The translations under genes and the position numbers were made by a program. Below the pieces are notes generated by a model. The model was not told the DNA's origin and made no database searches. It saw only the letters and a program-made list of their open reading frames with translations. Of a DNA stretch of 64,000 nucleotides, positions 43,826 through 51,797 are shown piece after piece. Source of the DNA: Palsa-1400 sp036501625 (GTDB lineage Bacteria; Verrucomicrobiota; Verrucomicrobiia; Limisphaerales; Palsa-1400); the NCBI GenBank assembly GCA_036501625.1, contig DASXZY010000086.1:1-64000 (forward strand), given 5' to 3'. The first letter of the stretch is position 1. The number at the start of each line of letters is the position of its first letter.

Positions 43826-43864
43826 CTGAAATATTTCAGTTTTACTGGATTTTTCAAAAATCCA
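43826..43864. promoter_or_regulatory. Two adjacent perfect palindromes, possible operators
   Basis: CTGAAATATTTCAG (43826-43839) is a perfect 14-base palindrome. Six bases later TGGATTTTT and AAAAATCCA form a 9+1+9 inverted repeat (43846-43864). They sit about 150 bases upstream of the HDOD start and 200 bases upstream of thiG. A dimeric repressor site or AT-rich promoter element is plausible; no protein can be assigned. Confidence 0.4.
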
Positions 43865-43912
43865 TGTTACAATTCCCTCGAATGACAACATGGATGTCAA
43901 AACAAGGCCGCA

Positions 43913-43948
43913 CCAGGGCCAAACATAGGAAAACAAGGTAACACAAGC
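43913..43948 (+). repeat. Copy 2 of the short dispersed purine-rich repeat
   Basis: A near-copy of 13836-13870 in the same orientation, with the blocks CCAGGG, GAAAACAAGG and ACACAAG conserved and a one-base insertion near the middle. It lies upstream of thiG. Confidence 0.4.
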
Positions 43949-44061
43949 CAAAACTGGTCATTTTTAGCCACTTCGCGCGCGCGGAAACGGCCTCCCAGCC
44001 CGTGCGACGCGCACTTTAAACTTTTATCCACGCCGCCCAGCCTCCATGCTGGCGGCCTTGA

Positions 44062-44850
44062 ATGGTGAATGACGTTTCTACATTTGCAATCGCCGGACGG
44101 GAGTTCCGTTCCCGCCTGCTGTTGGGCACGGGCAAATTCTCATCGCCGGAATTGATGCGCCAGGCCCTTCTGGCCAGCGGCGCGGAAATCGTGACTGTGG
44201 CCTTGCGCCGGGCCGATTTGAGCGGCCGCCGAGATCCTTTTGCCAACATTCTGGAATTCATCGACCCGGCCCGCTACCTGATTCTTCCCAATACAAGCGG
44301 CGCCATGAACGCCGAGGAGGCCGTCCGCCTCGCCCGCCTGGCCGCCGCCGCCGGATTGCCCAAATGGATCAAGCTGGAAATTCATCCCGACCCGCGCTAC
44401 CTGCTGCCCGATCCAATCGAGACCCTGGCTGCGGCGCAAACCCTTGTCCGCGAGGGATTCACGGTGCTGCCGTACATCAATGCCGACCCCGTCCTCGCCA
44501 AGCGATTGCAGGAGGCCGGCACCGCGACCGTTATGCCGCTTGGCTCGCCCATCGGCTCCAATCGCGGCTTGGAAACGCGGGAGCAAATCCGCATCATCAT
44601 CGAGCAAGCGACGGTGCCGGTGGTGGTCGATGCCGGTTTGGGCGCCCCCAGCCACGCGGCCGCCGCCATGGAACTGGGCGCCGATGCCGCATTGGTCAAC
44701 ACCGCCATCGCGATTGCTCCCGACCCGTGCCGGATGGCCCGGGCCTTCGCCCAAGCGGTGCATTGCGGACGCGAGGCGTACGAAGTCGGGCTGGCCTCGC
44801 CACAGCGGACGGCCAGCGCCACCAGCCCCGTCACGGCCTTCGTGAATTAG
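44062..44850 (+). CDS. thiG: Thiazole synthase ThiG
   Basis: The 262-residue protein is a complete ThiG, which forms the thiazole phosphate moiety of thiamine from deoxyxylulose phosphate, a glycine-derived imine and ThiS thiocarboxylate. Visible motifs are SRLLLGTGKFSS at the start, LPNTSGAMNAEEAVRLARL, PKWIKLEIHPDPRYLLPD (with the Schiff-base Lys region), and PVVVDAGLGAPSHAAAAMEL. ThiS, ThiF and ThiH are not in the window. The heptose kinase gene starts six bases after the stop, opening a five- or six-gene mixed operon. Confidence 0.95.
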   Translation: MVNDVSTFAIAGREFRSRLLLGTGKFSSPELMRQALLASGAEIVTVALRRADLSGRRDPFANILEFIDPARYLILPNTSGAMNAEEAVRLARLAAAAGLPKWIKLEIHPDPRYLLPDPIETLAAAQTLVREGFTVLPYINADPVLAKRLQEAGTATVMPLGSPIGSNRGLETREQIRIIIEQATVPVVVDAGLGAPSHAAAAMELGADAALVNTAIAIAPDPCRMARAFAQAVHCGREAYEVGLASPQRTASATSPVTAFVN

Positions 44851-44855
44851 CTGAT

Positions 44856-45905
44856 GTGAATGCCAAGATTGAGATTTTGTCCCGTCCCGTGCTTCCGGTC
44901 GCGCGCGTCCGCAAGTTGCTGGCCGCCGCCGGCCGCGCGCGCGTGCTGGTGCTGGGCGACGTGATGCTCGATCAATTTATCCGGGGCCGCGTGGCCCGGA
45001 TTTCCCCAGAAGCGCCCGTTCCCGTGGTCGAATTCGAGAGCGAATTGATCATTGCCGGCGGCGCGGGCAATGTCGCTCGGAACCTGGCGGATTTGCGCGT
45101 GGCCACCGAGTTGCTGGGCGTCGTCGGCGAGGATTATTCCGCGAAGCAATTGAAGGATGTTCTGCGCCACGAACGCATCGGCTGCGGCGGCTTGCTGTCG
45201 TGTGATAACCGCGTGACCAGCATCAAAACGCGCGTCATCGCGCAGCGCCAGCAATTGGTGCGCGTGGACCGCGAAAGCCGCCACGATCTGGACGGGGCCA
45301 CGACCGAGCGGCTTTTGCTGGAGTTGGAGCGCCGGCTTGCGGTATCCCAAGCGGTCATTCTTGGCGATTACGCCAAAGGCGTCGTCACCCAGCGGCTGCT
45401 GGACGGAGCGAAAGAACTATGCCGGCCGCGCGGTGTTTGGCTGAGCGTGGACCCAAAACCGTCCCACCATCTCGATTTGTCCGGCGTTTCGCTGCTCACG
45501 CCCAATCGCAAGGAAGTCTTCGATCTGGCGGGCATGATTGACAAAACGCCCGGCGCGCCAGCGGCGGAAGACGGCCATTTGCGGGACGCTGTAGAATTAT
45601 TATTGACAAAGCTCAATCCGGCCTTGCTCCTGGTCACCCTGGGCGATCAGGGAATGCTCCTTTGCCAGCGCGGACACCGCCCGGTTCTCATCCCGACGGT
45701 CGCGCGGGAAGTCTTTGATGTCTCTGGCGCCGGGGATACGGTCATCGCGACCTTTACGCTGGCAATTGTTGCAGGCGCGTCCCCGGTGGAGGCGGCCATT
45801 GTCTCCAATCATGCCGCCGGGATTGTCGTGGGAAAATTGGGCACCGCTACCGTGCAGCCGGAGGAATTGTTGGAAAACTTCCGCCGGGAACAATCTCCAA
45901 AATGA
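44856..45905 (+). CDS. hldA: D-glycero-beta-D-manno-heptose-7-phosphate kinase (HldE N-terminal type)
   Basis: From GTG 44856 the protein has 349 residues, the length of the kinase domain of bifunctional HldE; no cytidylyltransferase domain follows, so it is the split form. PfkB-type motifs are present: VLVLGDVMLDQFI, GGAGNVARNLADL, DPKPSHH, TPNRKEVFDLAG and the anion-hole SGAGDTVIATF. The product provides heptose bisphosphate for the ADP-heptose of LPS core, consistent with a Gram-negative envelope. The panB start overlaps the stop by four bases. No ATG lies near the start. Confidence 0.92.
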   Translation: MNAKIEILSRPVLPVARVRKLLAAAGRARVLVLGDVMLDQFIRGRVARISPEAPVPVVEFESELIIAGGAGNVARNLADLRVATELLGVVGEDYSAKQLKDVLRHERIGCGGLLSCDNRVTSIKTRVIAQRQQLVRVDRESRHDLDGATTERLLLELERRLAVSQAVILGDYAKGVVTQRLLDGAKELCRPRGVWLSVDPKPSHHLDLSGVSLLTPNRKEVFDLAGMIDKTPGAPAAEDGHLRDAVELLLTKLNPALLLVTLGDQGMLLCQRGHRPVLIPTVAREVFDVSGAGDTVIATFTLAIVAGASPVEAAIVSNHAAGIVVGKLGTATVQPEELLENFRREQSPK

Positions 45906-46669
45906 CTTCCGAAAAAGTCAACCGGCTTCGCGCCATGAAAGGCCGCGAGCGCATCGCGGCCCTGACGGCCTACGATTTCGCCATGGCCAAAGCCCTCGAC
46001 GGCGCGGACCTTCCGTTGTTGCTGGTCGGCGACTCGTTGGGAATGGTCGTGTTGGGCTACCCGGACACGACCTGCGTGACGATGGCGGAAATGGAGCACC
46101 ACGTCCGCGCCGCGGCCCGCGCCAAGCCGCGCGCGTTGCTGGCGGCGGACATGCCATTTGGCAGTTGCGAAACCCCCGCCCGGGCCGTCGAGAGCGCCCG
46201 GCGGTTGGCTGCCGCCGGGGCCGAGGCCGTCAAGACTGAGGGCGGACGAAACATTCTCCCGCAGATTCAGGCCATCCTGGCCGAGGGCATTCCCGTGCTG
46301 GGCCATCTGGGAATGCTGCCGCAAAACGCCGTGGCCGAGGGCGGATACCATGTCAAAGGCAAAAACGAGCCGGAGCGCGCGGCTTTGCTGGCCGATGCGG
46401 CCGCGCTGGCCCAGGCGGGTGTGTTCGCCCTGGTGCTGGAACTGGTCGCCGCGCCGGTTGCCCAGGAAATCACGGTGGCGATTTCCATTCCGACGATTGG
46501 CATCGGCTCCGGCGCCCATTGCGATGGCGAGATTCTCGTCACGACCGATTTGCTGGGCACTTCGCCGGGATTCATCCCCCGGCATGTGAAAAAAAATTGG
46601 CATTTGGCGGAACAAATTCACGCGGCGGCAGTCGAATTTAAAGAGAGAGTAATCCATCCTGCCCGATGA
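45902..46669 (+). CDS. panB: 3-methyl-2-oxobutanoate hydroxymethyltransferase PanB
   Basis: The 255-residue protein matches PanB, the first committed enzyme of pantothenate synthesis, which transfers a hydroxymethyl group from methylene-tetrahydrofolate to ketoisovalerate. Motifs visible are LTAYDFAMAKALDGADLPL, LLVGDSLGMVVLGY (metal-binding Asp), VKTEGG, GHLGMLPQNA, LELVAAPVAQEIT (catalytic Glu) and IGIGSGAHCDGEIL. It overlaps hldA and moaC by four bases each. panC is not in the window. Confidence 0.96.
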   Translation: MTSEKVNRLRAMKGRERIAALTAYDFAMAKALDGADLPLLLVGDSLGMVVLGYPDTTCVTMAEMEHHVRAAARAKPRALLAADMPFGSCETPARAVESARRLAAAGAEAVKTEGGRNILPQIQAILAEGIPVLGHLGMLPQNAVAEGGYHVKGKNEPERAALLADAAALAQAGVFALVLELVAAPVAQEITVAISIPTIGIGSGAHCDGEILVTTDLLGTSPGFIPRHVKKNWHLAEQIHAAAVEFKERVIHPAR

Positions 46670-47118
46670 AGAGCTTTACACATCTGGATGCCCGCGGAGA
46701 AGTCAACATGGTCGATGTCTCCGCCAAGCCGCCCATGGCCCGCGAGGCGGTGGCGCAAGGCTCGATTCTTTTGCAACACGCCACCATCGCGGCCATTGAG
46801 CAGGACCAGGTGGCCAAGGGCAACGTGTTTGCCTGCGCCCGCTTGGCCGGAATCCTGGCCGCCAAGAAAACCGGCGAATTGATTCCCCTGTGCCATCCCT
46901 TGAATTTGTCCCATTGCTCGGTCGCCTTTGAGATTTCGCCCGCGCGCGACCGCGTAGTCATCACGGCCACCGCCCGCGTCACCGCCGCCACCGGCGTGGA
47001 AATGGAGGCCCTGACAGCCGTCAGCGTCGCGGCCCTGACCATTTACGACATGTGCAAGGCCCTGGACAAAACCATGCGCGTCTTCGATATTCACTTGGTG
47101 TCAAAAATAAAAAGATAA
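46666..47118 (+). CDS. moaC: Cyclic pyranopterin monophosphate synthase MoaC
   Basis: The 150-residue protein is MoaC: it starts THLDARGEVNMVDVSAKP, then KTGELIPLCHPLNLSHC (active-site His/Cys region), VTAATGVEMEALTAVSVAAL and TIYDMCKALDK. MoaC turns the MoaA product into cyclic pyranopterin monophosphate in molybdenum cofactor synthesis. It overlaps panB by four bases and moaB by one base (TAATG). moaA is outside the window. Confidence 0.96.
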   Translation: MKSFTHLDARGEVNMVDVSAKPPMAREAVAQGSILLQHATIAAIEQDQVAKGNVFACARLAGILAAKKTGELIPLCHPLNLSHCSVAFEISPARDRVVITATARVTAATGVEMEALTAVSVAALTIYDMCKALDKTMRVFDIHLVSKIKR

Positions 47119-47600
47119 TGCAGATCAATGCCGGAATCCTCACTATTTCCGACCGCGCCTCGCGCGGCCAATACGACGACCTGGGCGGACCGCTTTTGCG
47201 CCAGGCGGCCGTGGCCCGCGACTGGAAAGTTCTGGTCGAGTCGCTCGTGCCCGATGAACGGCGCGACATCCAGCGGGCCATCCGCGATCAAATCGAAAAA
47301 GGCTGCCATGTCATCCTGGCCACCGGCGGCACCGGGGTGGCCCCGCGCGACGTCACGCCGGAAGCCGTGCTTGAAATTGCCACGCGCGAACTGCCCGGCT
47401 TCGGCGAGGCCATGCGGATGGAATCCCTGAAAATCACGCCCAACGCCATTTTATCCCGCGCCTTGGCGGCGGTGGTCGGCCAGACCCTGGTCATTTGCCT
47501 CCCTGGAAAGCCGGGCGGCGCGCTGGAATGTTTGGGATTTGTGGCGGCGGCGGTTCCGCACTGCGTCGAGGTCTTGCGGCAGTCTCCAACCAGTTGCTGA
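47118..47600 (+). CDS. moaB: Molybdopterin adenylyltransferase-type protein MoaB/MogA
   Basis: The 160-residue product starts at ATG 47118 inside the moaC stop. It contains AGILTISDRASRGQYDDLGG, VILATGGTGVAPRDVTPEA, the MPT-binding loop, and CLPGKPGGALECLGF. MogA/MoaB proteins adenylate molybdopterin before metal insertion. MoaB of E. coli is inactive, but in many bacteria lacking MogA this protein does the job. An earlier frame up to 47052 lies within moaC and is rejected. It is followed after four bases by the SLBB-like lipoprotein gene. Confidence 0.93.
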   Translation: MQINAGILTISDRASRGQYDDLGGPLLRQAAVARDWKVLVESLVPDERRDIQRAIRDQIEKGCHVILATGGTGVAPRDVTPEAVLEIATRELPGFGEAMRMESLKITPNAILSRALAAVVGQTLVICLPGKPGGALECLGFVAAAVPHCVEVLRQSPTSC

Positions 47601-47604
47601 CGCG

Positions 47605-47985
47605 ATGCGAACCGTTCTTTGTCTCTTGCTGGCTGTCATGGCGGGAGCTGGATGTGTCAGCCAGAAAAAGGCGCGCAACAAGGAGCGGGACGCTTACATA
47701 GCCGGCCAGCAACAGGCGATGGAGGCCGCCTCGCGGGCGCGGCGGGAGCAGCAGGGGCCGGTCGTTTTCGTGCAAGGCCAGGTGCAAAACACGGTCGTGC
47801 CTTGGGAGGAGGGCATGAAGTTAAGCCAGGCCATCGTGAAGGCTGTTTACACCGGATTCATGAACCCGCGCCTTATCCGCGTTGTGCGCAACGGCCAAAC
47901 CGTCGGCGAACTCCAGGGCATCGACCTCCTGCATAGGGAGGACATGGATGTGGAAGATGGTGATACAATATTGATCCTGCCGTAA
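47605..47985 (+). CDS. Small SLBB-like lipoprotein
   Basis: From ATG 47605 the product has 126 residues: signal peptide MRTVLCLLLAVMAGAGC with lipidation Cys17, a charged helix (KKARNKERDAYIAGQQQAME), and a C-terminal SLBB/soluble-ligand-binding beta-grasp-like domain with VVFVQGQVQNTVVPWEEGM, LSQAIVKAVYTGFMNPRL and DVEDGDTILILP. In polysaccharide export proteins SLBB domains accompany the Poly_export domain, but here it stands alone. It ends the thiG-hldA-panB-moaC-moaB run and may be unrelated in function. Confidence 0.75.
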   Translation: MRTVLCLLLAVMAGAGCVSQKKARNKERDAYIAGQQQAMEAASRARREQQGPVVFVQGQVQNTVVPWEEGMKLSQAIVKAVYTGFMNPRLIRVVRNGQTVGELQGIDLLHREDMDVEDGDTILILP

Positions 47986-48334
47986 AAGCTTTAATGAAAT
48001 ACGATCTTCTCACCCGAGTTGCCTTGGCTGCGGACGCAACGCCGCCTTCGCCGTGACGGCCGTGGCCGTGTTTCATCTCGGCCGGCCGGGCCAGGAGCCG
48101 GGTTATAGCCTCGAAGTATTCGATGCTGTTGGCGAGACGATCGACGCCGTCACAGTAGGAGAATCGCGGATTGAACCATTGCGGGCAGGCGAGATGCCGG
48201 GTGTTCGCCCGGCGGGTTGACTCCCAGCCTCTGATTCCAAGCCCGTTGGCCGCGCGCCGCCCTGCAACTGTTCTTGACAAAAAAAAAGTTGCATTTAAGC
48301 GTTCGCGTGGCATTAGTCCTACTCCAAATCAATT
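47986..48334 (+). other. Intergenic region before the membrane pyrophosphatase
   Basis: About 350 bases with no supported gene; a frame on the minus strand (47873-48313) is not protein-like. TTGACA at 48274-48279 followed by an A-tract is a possible -35 element without a clear -10 at normal spacing. GCAACT (48264-48269) and AGTTGC (48287-48292) form a small inverted repeat around it. Confidence 0.4.
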
Positions 48335-50827
48335 ATGTTGAACTTTAAAAGAAACAAAATATCGACGTGTTGGGCGGCCATAACCGCCCTGTTGGCCTTT
48401 GGACCGAGCGTTTTTGCCGGTGAAGCCGATATTAATATCCCCAACCTGACCGTGGTCAAATTCAACGGCTTGGGCGGCGTCAGCGGCTTGACCCTGATGT
48501 ACGCGGGCCTGGGGGTCTGCCTGCTTGGCGCCATTTTCGGCCTCTTCCAATACTTCCAAACCAAAGCCCTGCCGGTCCATGCGAGCATGGGGCAGGTCTC
48601 GGAAACCATCTGGGAAACGTGCAAAACCTACCTTTTCACCCAGGGCAAATTCCTGGCGATCCTGTGGGTGCTCATCGCTGCTTGCATGCTTTATTACTTT
48701 ATGGGACTGCAACACGTCCCATTTGGCAACGTGATCGTCATTTTGCTTTGCTCGATCCTCGGCATTCTTGGCTCCTACGGCGTGGCCTGGTTTGGCATCC
48801 GCATCAACACCGTGTCCAATTCCCGCACCGCCTTCTCAGCCCTCAAAGGCGATCCACTTGCCACTTTGGGCATTCCGCTGCGTTCGGGCATGAGCGTGGG
48901 GCTGCTGCTGGTGGCGGTGGAATTGTTCTTCATGATTTGCATCCTGGTCTTTCTCCAGGACATGGCCGGACCCTGCTTCATCGGCTTTGCCATCGGCGAA
49001 TCGCTCGGCGCCTCGGTCCTGCGCATCTGCGGCGGCATTTTTACCAAAATTGCCGACATCGGCTCGGACTTGATGAAAATCGTCTTCAAGCTGCCCGAAG
49101 ATGATCCCAAAAATCCCGGTGTGATCGCCGATTGCACCGGAGACAACGCCGGCGACAGCGTCGGGCCGACGGCTGACGGCTTTGAAACTTACGGAGTGAC
49201 GGGCGTCGCGCTGATCGCGTTCCTGGCGCTCGCTCTGGCGGACAAATCCGGCCAGGCCACTTGCGCGACGTTGATTATCTGGCTGTTCGTCATGCGGGCG
49301 CTGATGATTGTGACCTCGCTCATTTCCTATTTTATCAATGAAGCCGTGAGCAAAGCCCTGTTCAGCGGGAAGAAGGACTTCGATTTTGAAGCGCCGCTGA
49401 CGCATTTGGTCTGGCTGACCTCCATCGTTTCCATCATCATCACGTTCGTCGCCAGCAAACTGCTGCTGGGCGATTTCAAGGATGGCGCCGGCGTCGCGCA
49501 GCCGGATTTGTGGTGGGTGCTTTCGACCATCATCAGTTGCGGCACGGTGGCCGGGGCGGTCATCCCGGAATTCACCAAAGTCTTCGTCAGCACCAACTCC
49601 CGCCACGTCAGGGAAGTGACCAATTGCTCCAAGCACGGCGGCGCGTCGCTCAACATTCTCTCCGGCTTCGTGGCCGGAAATTTCTCCGCGTTCTGGATGG
49701 GCCTCTGCATCATGGTGCTGATGGCCGCCTCCTATTACTTCTCGCAAAATCCGGCGTTGCATTCTTTTCTGCCGCCAAAATTCGCTTTCGCCGCGCCGAT
49801 TTTCGCTTTCGGCCTGGTGGCATTCGGTTTTCTCGGCATGGGGCCGGTGACCATCGCGGTGGACAGCTACGGGCCGGTGACCGACAACGCGCAATCGGTC
49901 TATGAACTTAGCCAAATCGAGGCGCGCCCCGACATCAAAGGGGAAATCAAGCGCGACTTCGGATTCGACGCGGACTTTGAACATGCCAAGCACCAATTGG
50001 AAAAAGGCGACGGCGCGGGCAACACCTTCAAAGCCACGGCCAAGCCGGTGCTCATCGGCACCGCCGTGGTGGGCGCCACGACGATGGTGTTCGGCATCAT
50101 CATGCTCTTGCAGAGAATGTATGATGACCAGGTGGCTTCCGGGCTTCCCGGCATCTTCAAGCCGGTCGTCGATGCGTTGAGCATCGTGCAGCCGGAAATC
50201 ATTCTGGGGCTGGTCATGGGCGGCTCGGTTATTTATTGGTTTACCGGCGCCTCCTGCCAGGCCGTCGTCACGGGCGCCTACAGCGCGGTGGTTTACATCA
50301 AGGAGCACATGAACCTCAGCGCCAGCACCGCCTCGCAAAAGGACAGCAAGGAAGTCGTCCGCATCTGCACCGTTTACGCCCAGAAAGGCATGTGGAACAT
50401 TTTCATTGTCGTTTTCTGTTTCGCTCTCGCGCTGCCGTTCTTCAATCCTTACTTCTTCATCGGCTACCTGATTGGCATCGCGTTCTTCGGCCTCTTTCAG
50501 GCCATCTTCATGGCCAATGCTGGCGGCGCCTGGGATAATGCCAAGAAAATCGTTGAAGTGGACCTTCGCCAGAAAGGCACCGATCTCCACGCCGCCACCG
50601 TCGTCGGTGACACCGTGGGCGATCCTTTCAAAGACACTTCGTCCGTCGCGATGAACCCGGTCATTAAATTCACGACTCTCTTCGGCCTGCTGGCCACGGA
50701 GATTGCCGTGACCATGAAAGACCAGGGCCTTAAGACCGGCATTGCCGTGTTCTTCTTCATTGTGGCGCTTGTTTTCGTTTATCGTTCATTTTACTGCATG
50801 CGGATTCCAGAGGAAACGGCCAAGTAA
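48335..50827 (+). CDS. hppA: Divergent membrane-bound proton/sodium-pumping pyrophosphatase
   Basis: The 830-residue protein has a signal-like first helix and about sixteen helices, longer than usual (about 700). Motifs: GGIFTKIADIGSDLMKIV (canonical form is DVGADLVGKVE, so the final Lys-Val-Glu is altered), LPEDDPKNPGVIADCTGDNA, GDSVGPTADGFETYG, and the third acidic motif at NAGGAWDNAKK with GDPFKDTSSVAMNP. Lys566 in GNTFKATAK corresponds to the residue that by family rule makes enzymes K+-independent. It couples pyrophosphate hydrolysis to ion transport, probably protons; the sequence may belong to the divergent Na+-regulated clade (recalled). It starts 350 bases after the preceding operon. 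Confidence 0.9.
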   Translation: MLNFKRNKISTCWAAITALLAFGPSVFAGEADINIPNLTVVKFNGLGGVSGLTLMYAGLGVCLLGAIFGLFQYFQTKALPVHASMGQVSETIWETCKTYLFTQGKFLAILWVLIAACMLYYFMGLQHVPFGNVIVILLCSILGILGSYGVAWFGIRINTVSNSRTAFSALKGDPLATLGIPLRSGMSVGLLLVAVELFFMICILVFLQDMAGPCFIGFAIGESLGASVLRICGGIFTKIADIGSDLMKIVFKLPEDDPKNPGVIADCTGDNAGDSVGPTADGFETYGVTGVALIAFLALALADKSGQATCATLIIWLFVMRALMIVTSLISYFINEAVSKALFSGKKDFDFEAPLTHLVWLTSIVSIIITFVASKLLLGDFKDGAGVAQPDLWWVLSTIISCGTVAGAVIPEFTKVFVSTNSRHVREVTNCSKHGGASLNILSGFVAGNFSAFWMGLCIMVLMAASYYFSQNPALHSFLPPKFAFAAPIFAFGLVAFGFLGMGPVTIAVDSYGPVTDNAQSVYELSQIEARPDIKGEIKRDFGFDADFEHAKHQLEKGDGAGNTFKATAKPVLIGTAVVGATTMVFGIIMLLQRMYDDQVASGLPGIFKPVVDALSIVQPEIILGLVMGGSVIYWFTGASCQAVVTGAYSAVVYIKEHMNLSASTASQKDSKEVVRICTVYAQKGMWNIFIVVFCFALALPFFNPYFFIGYLIGIAFFGLFQAIFMANAGGAWDNAKKIVEVDLRQKGTDLHAATVVGDTVGDPFKDTSSVAMNPVIKFTTLFGLLATEIAVTMKDQGLKTGIAVFFFIVALVFVYRSFYCMRIPEETAK

Positions 50828-50832
50828 ATCCC

Positions 50833-51744
50833 ATGCGAATCGTCTCGCTGCTGCCCAGTTGCACAGAAATCGTCTGCGCGCTGGGTTGCGCGGACCAACT
50901 GGTGGGGCGTTCGCATGAATGCGATTTCCCCGAGGAAATCACCTCCCTCCCCGCCTGCACCTCGGCGCGGGTGGATTCGGCCGCGCCCAGCGCCGCCATC
51001 GACATCCAAATCAAGTCGCTGCTGGAGCGGGCGCTTTCAATTTATATGATTGACACCGCTCGGCTGGCGGAATTGCGGCCCGATGTCATCCTCACCCAGG
51101 CCCAATGCGAGGTATGCGCCGTCAGCCTGGCGGATTTGCAAAAGGCCCTTCCCGAATCACTCGCCCGGCACGCCAAAATTGTTTCCGTGGCTCCCCTTCG
51201 CCTGGCCGGCATCTGGCAGGACATCAAAACCATCGCCGAAGCGCTGGGCGTGGACGAGGCGGGCCGCGCGTTGTTGTGGCGGTTGAAGAACCGCGTGGTC
51301 GATGTCATTCAGAAAGCCTGCGTGCTCAAGAAACGTCCTTCGGTCGCCTGCCTGGAATGGTTCGATCCGCTCATGACGGCGGGCAACTGGGTGCCGGAGA
51401 TGGTGGATTTGGCCGGCGGGGCCGATGCTTTGGGCGCCCCTGGAAACCACTCCGCGTGGCTGCAATGGGAGAAGCTGGCGCAGACCGACCCCGACGTCAT
51501 CATCCTGATGCCGTGCGGCTTCGGCCTGGAGCGATGCCGCCGCGAAGCCGCCACCCTGGCAGCCCGGCCCGAATGGCGCAAGCTGCGGGCCGTCAAGTCG
51601 AAGCGCGTCTTCGCCACCGATGGCAACGCTTACTTCAATCGCCCCGGCCCGCGCGTGGTGGAGTCCATTGAAATTCTCGCGGAAATCCTTCAGCCCAAGC
51701 TATTTGAGTTCGGGCACAAAAACCGCGGCTGGGCGGCGTTTTAG
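50833..51744 (+). CDS. BtuF-like cobalamin/helical-backbone metal-receptor fold protein, no signal peptide
   Basis: The 303-residue protein begins MRIVSLLPSCTEIVCALG and DQLVGRSHECDFPEE, the opening of cobalamin/Fe-siderophore-binding proteins (BtuF, FecB). Later motifs are PDVILTQAQCEVCAVS, VACLEWFDPLMTAGNW and NAYFNRPGPRVVESIEI. No signal peptide is present and no ABC permease or ATPase lies nearby, so it is probably cytosolic. Such orphan forms are known and often annotated as cobalamin-binding proteins. It follows the pyrophosphatase after five bases and may be co-transcribed. Confidence 0.85.
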   Translation: MRIVSLLPSCTEIVCALGCADQLVGRSHECDFPEEITSLPACTSARVDSAAPSAAIDIQIKSLLERALSIYMIDTARLAELRPDVILTQAQCEVCAVSLADLQKALPESLARHAKIVSVAPLRLAGIWQDIKTIAEALGVDEAGRALLWRLKNRVVDVIQKACVLKKRPSVACLEWFDPLMTAGNWVPEMVDLAGGADALGAPGNHSAWLQWEKLAQTDPDVIILMPCGFGLERCRREAATLAARPEWRKLRAVKSKRVFATDGNAYFNRPGPRVVESIEILAEILQPKLFEFGHKNRGWAAF

Positions 51745-51797
51745 GCCGCGGACGATTTTGTGTAACATTTCGCGGGATTTGCTTCTGTGGGGAGTGT

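Larger units (their letters stand above)
43681..44061 (+). other. Divergent intergenic region between HDOD gene and thiG
   Basis: 380 AT-rich bases without a supported gene (a 64-codon frame at 43757-43951 on the minus strand is not protein-like). It holds two perfect palindromes at 43826-43839 and 43846-43864 and the second copy of the purine-rich repeat at 43913-43948. No TPP riboswitch signature was seen before thiG. Confidence 0.5.

Noticed and set aside
43757..43951. 64-codon frame on the minus strand upstream of the HDOD gene
   Set aside because: It spans both palindromes and part of the purine-rich repeat, which fits a regulatory region better.
43870..44061. Search for a TPP riboswitch before thiG
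   Set aside because: Neither the CTGAGA nor the ACCTGATCTGG-type signature was seen.
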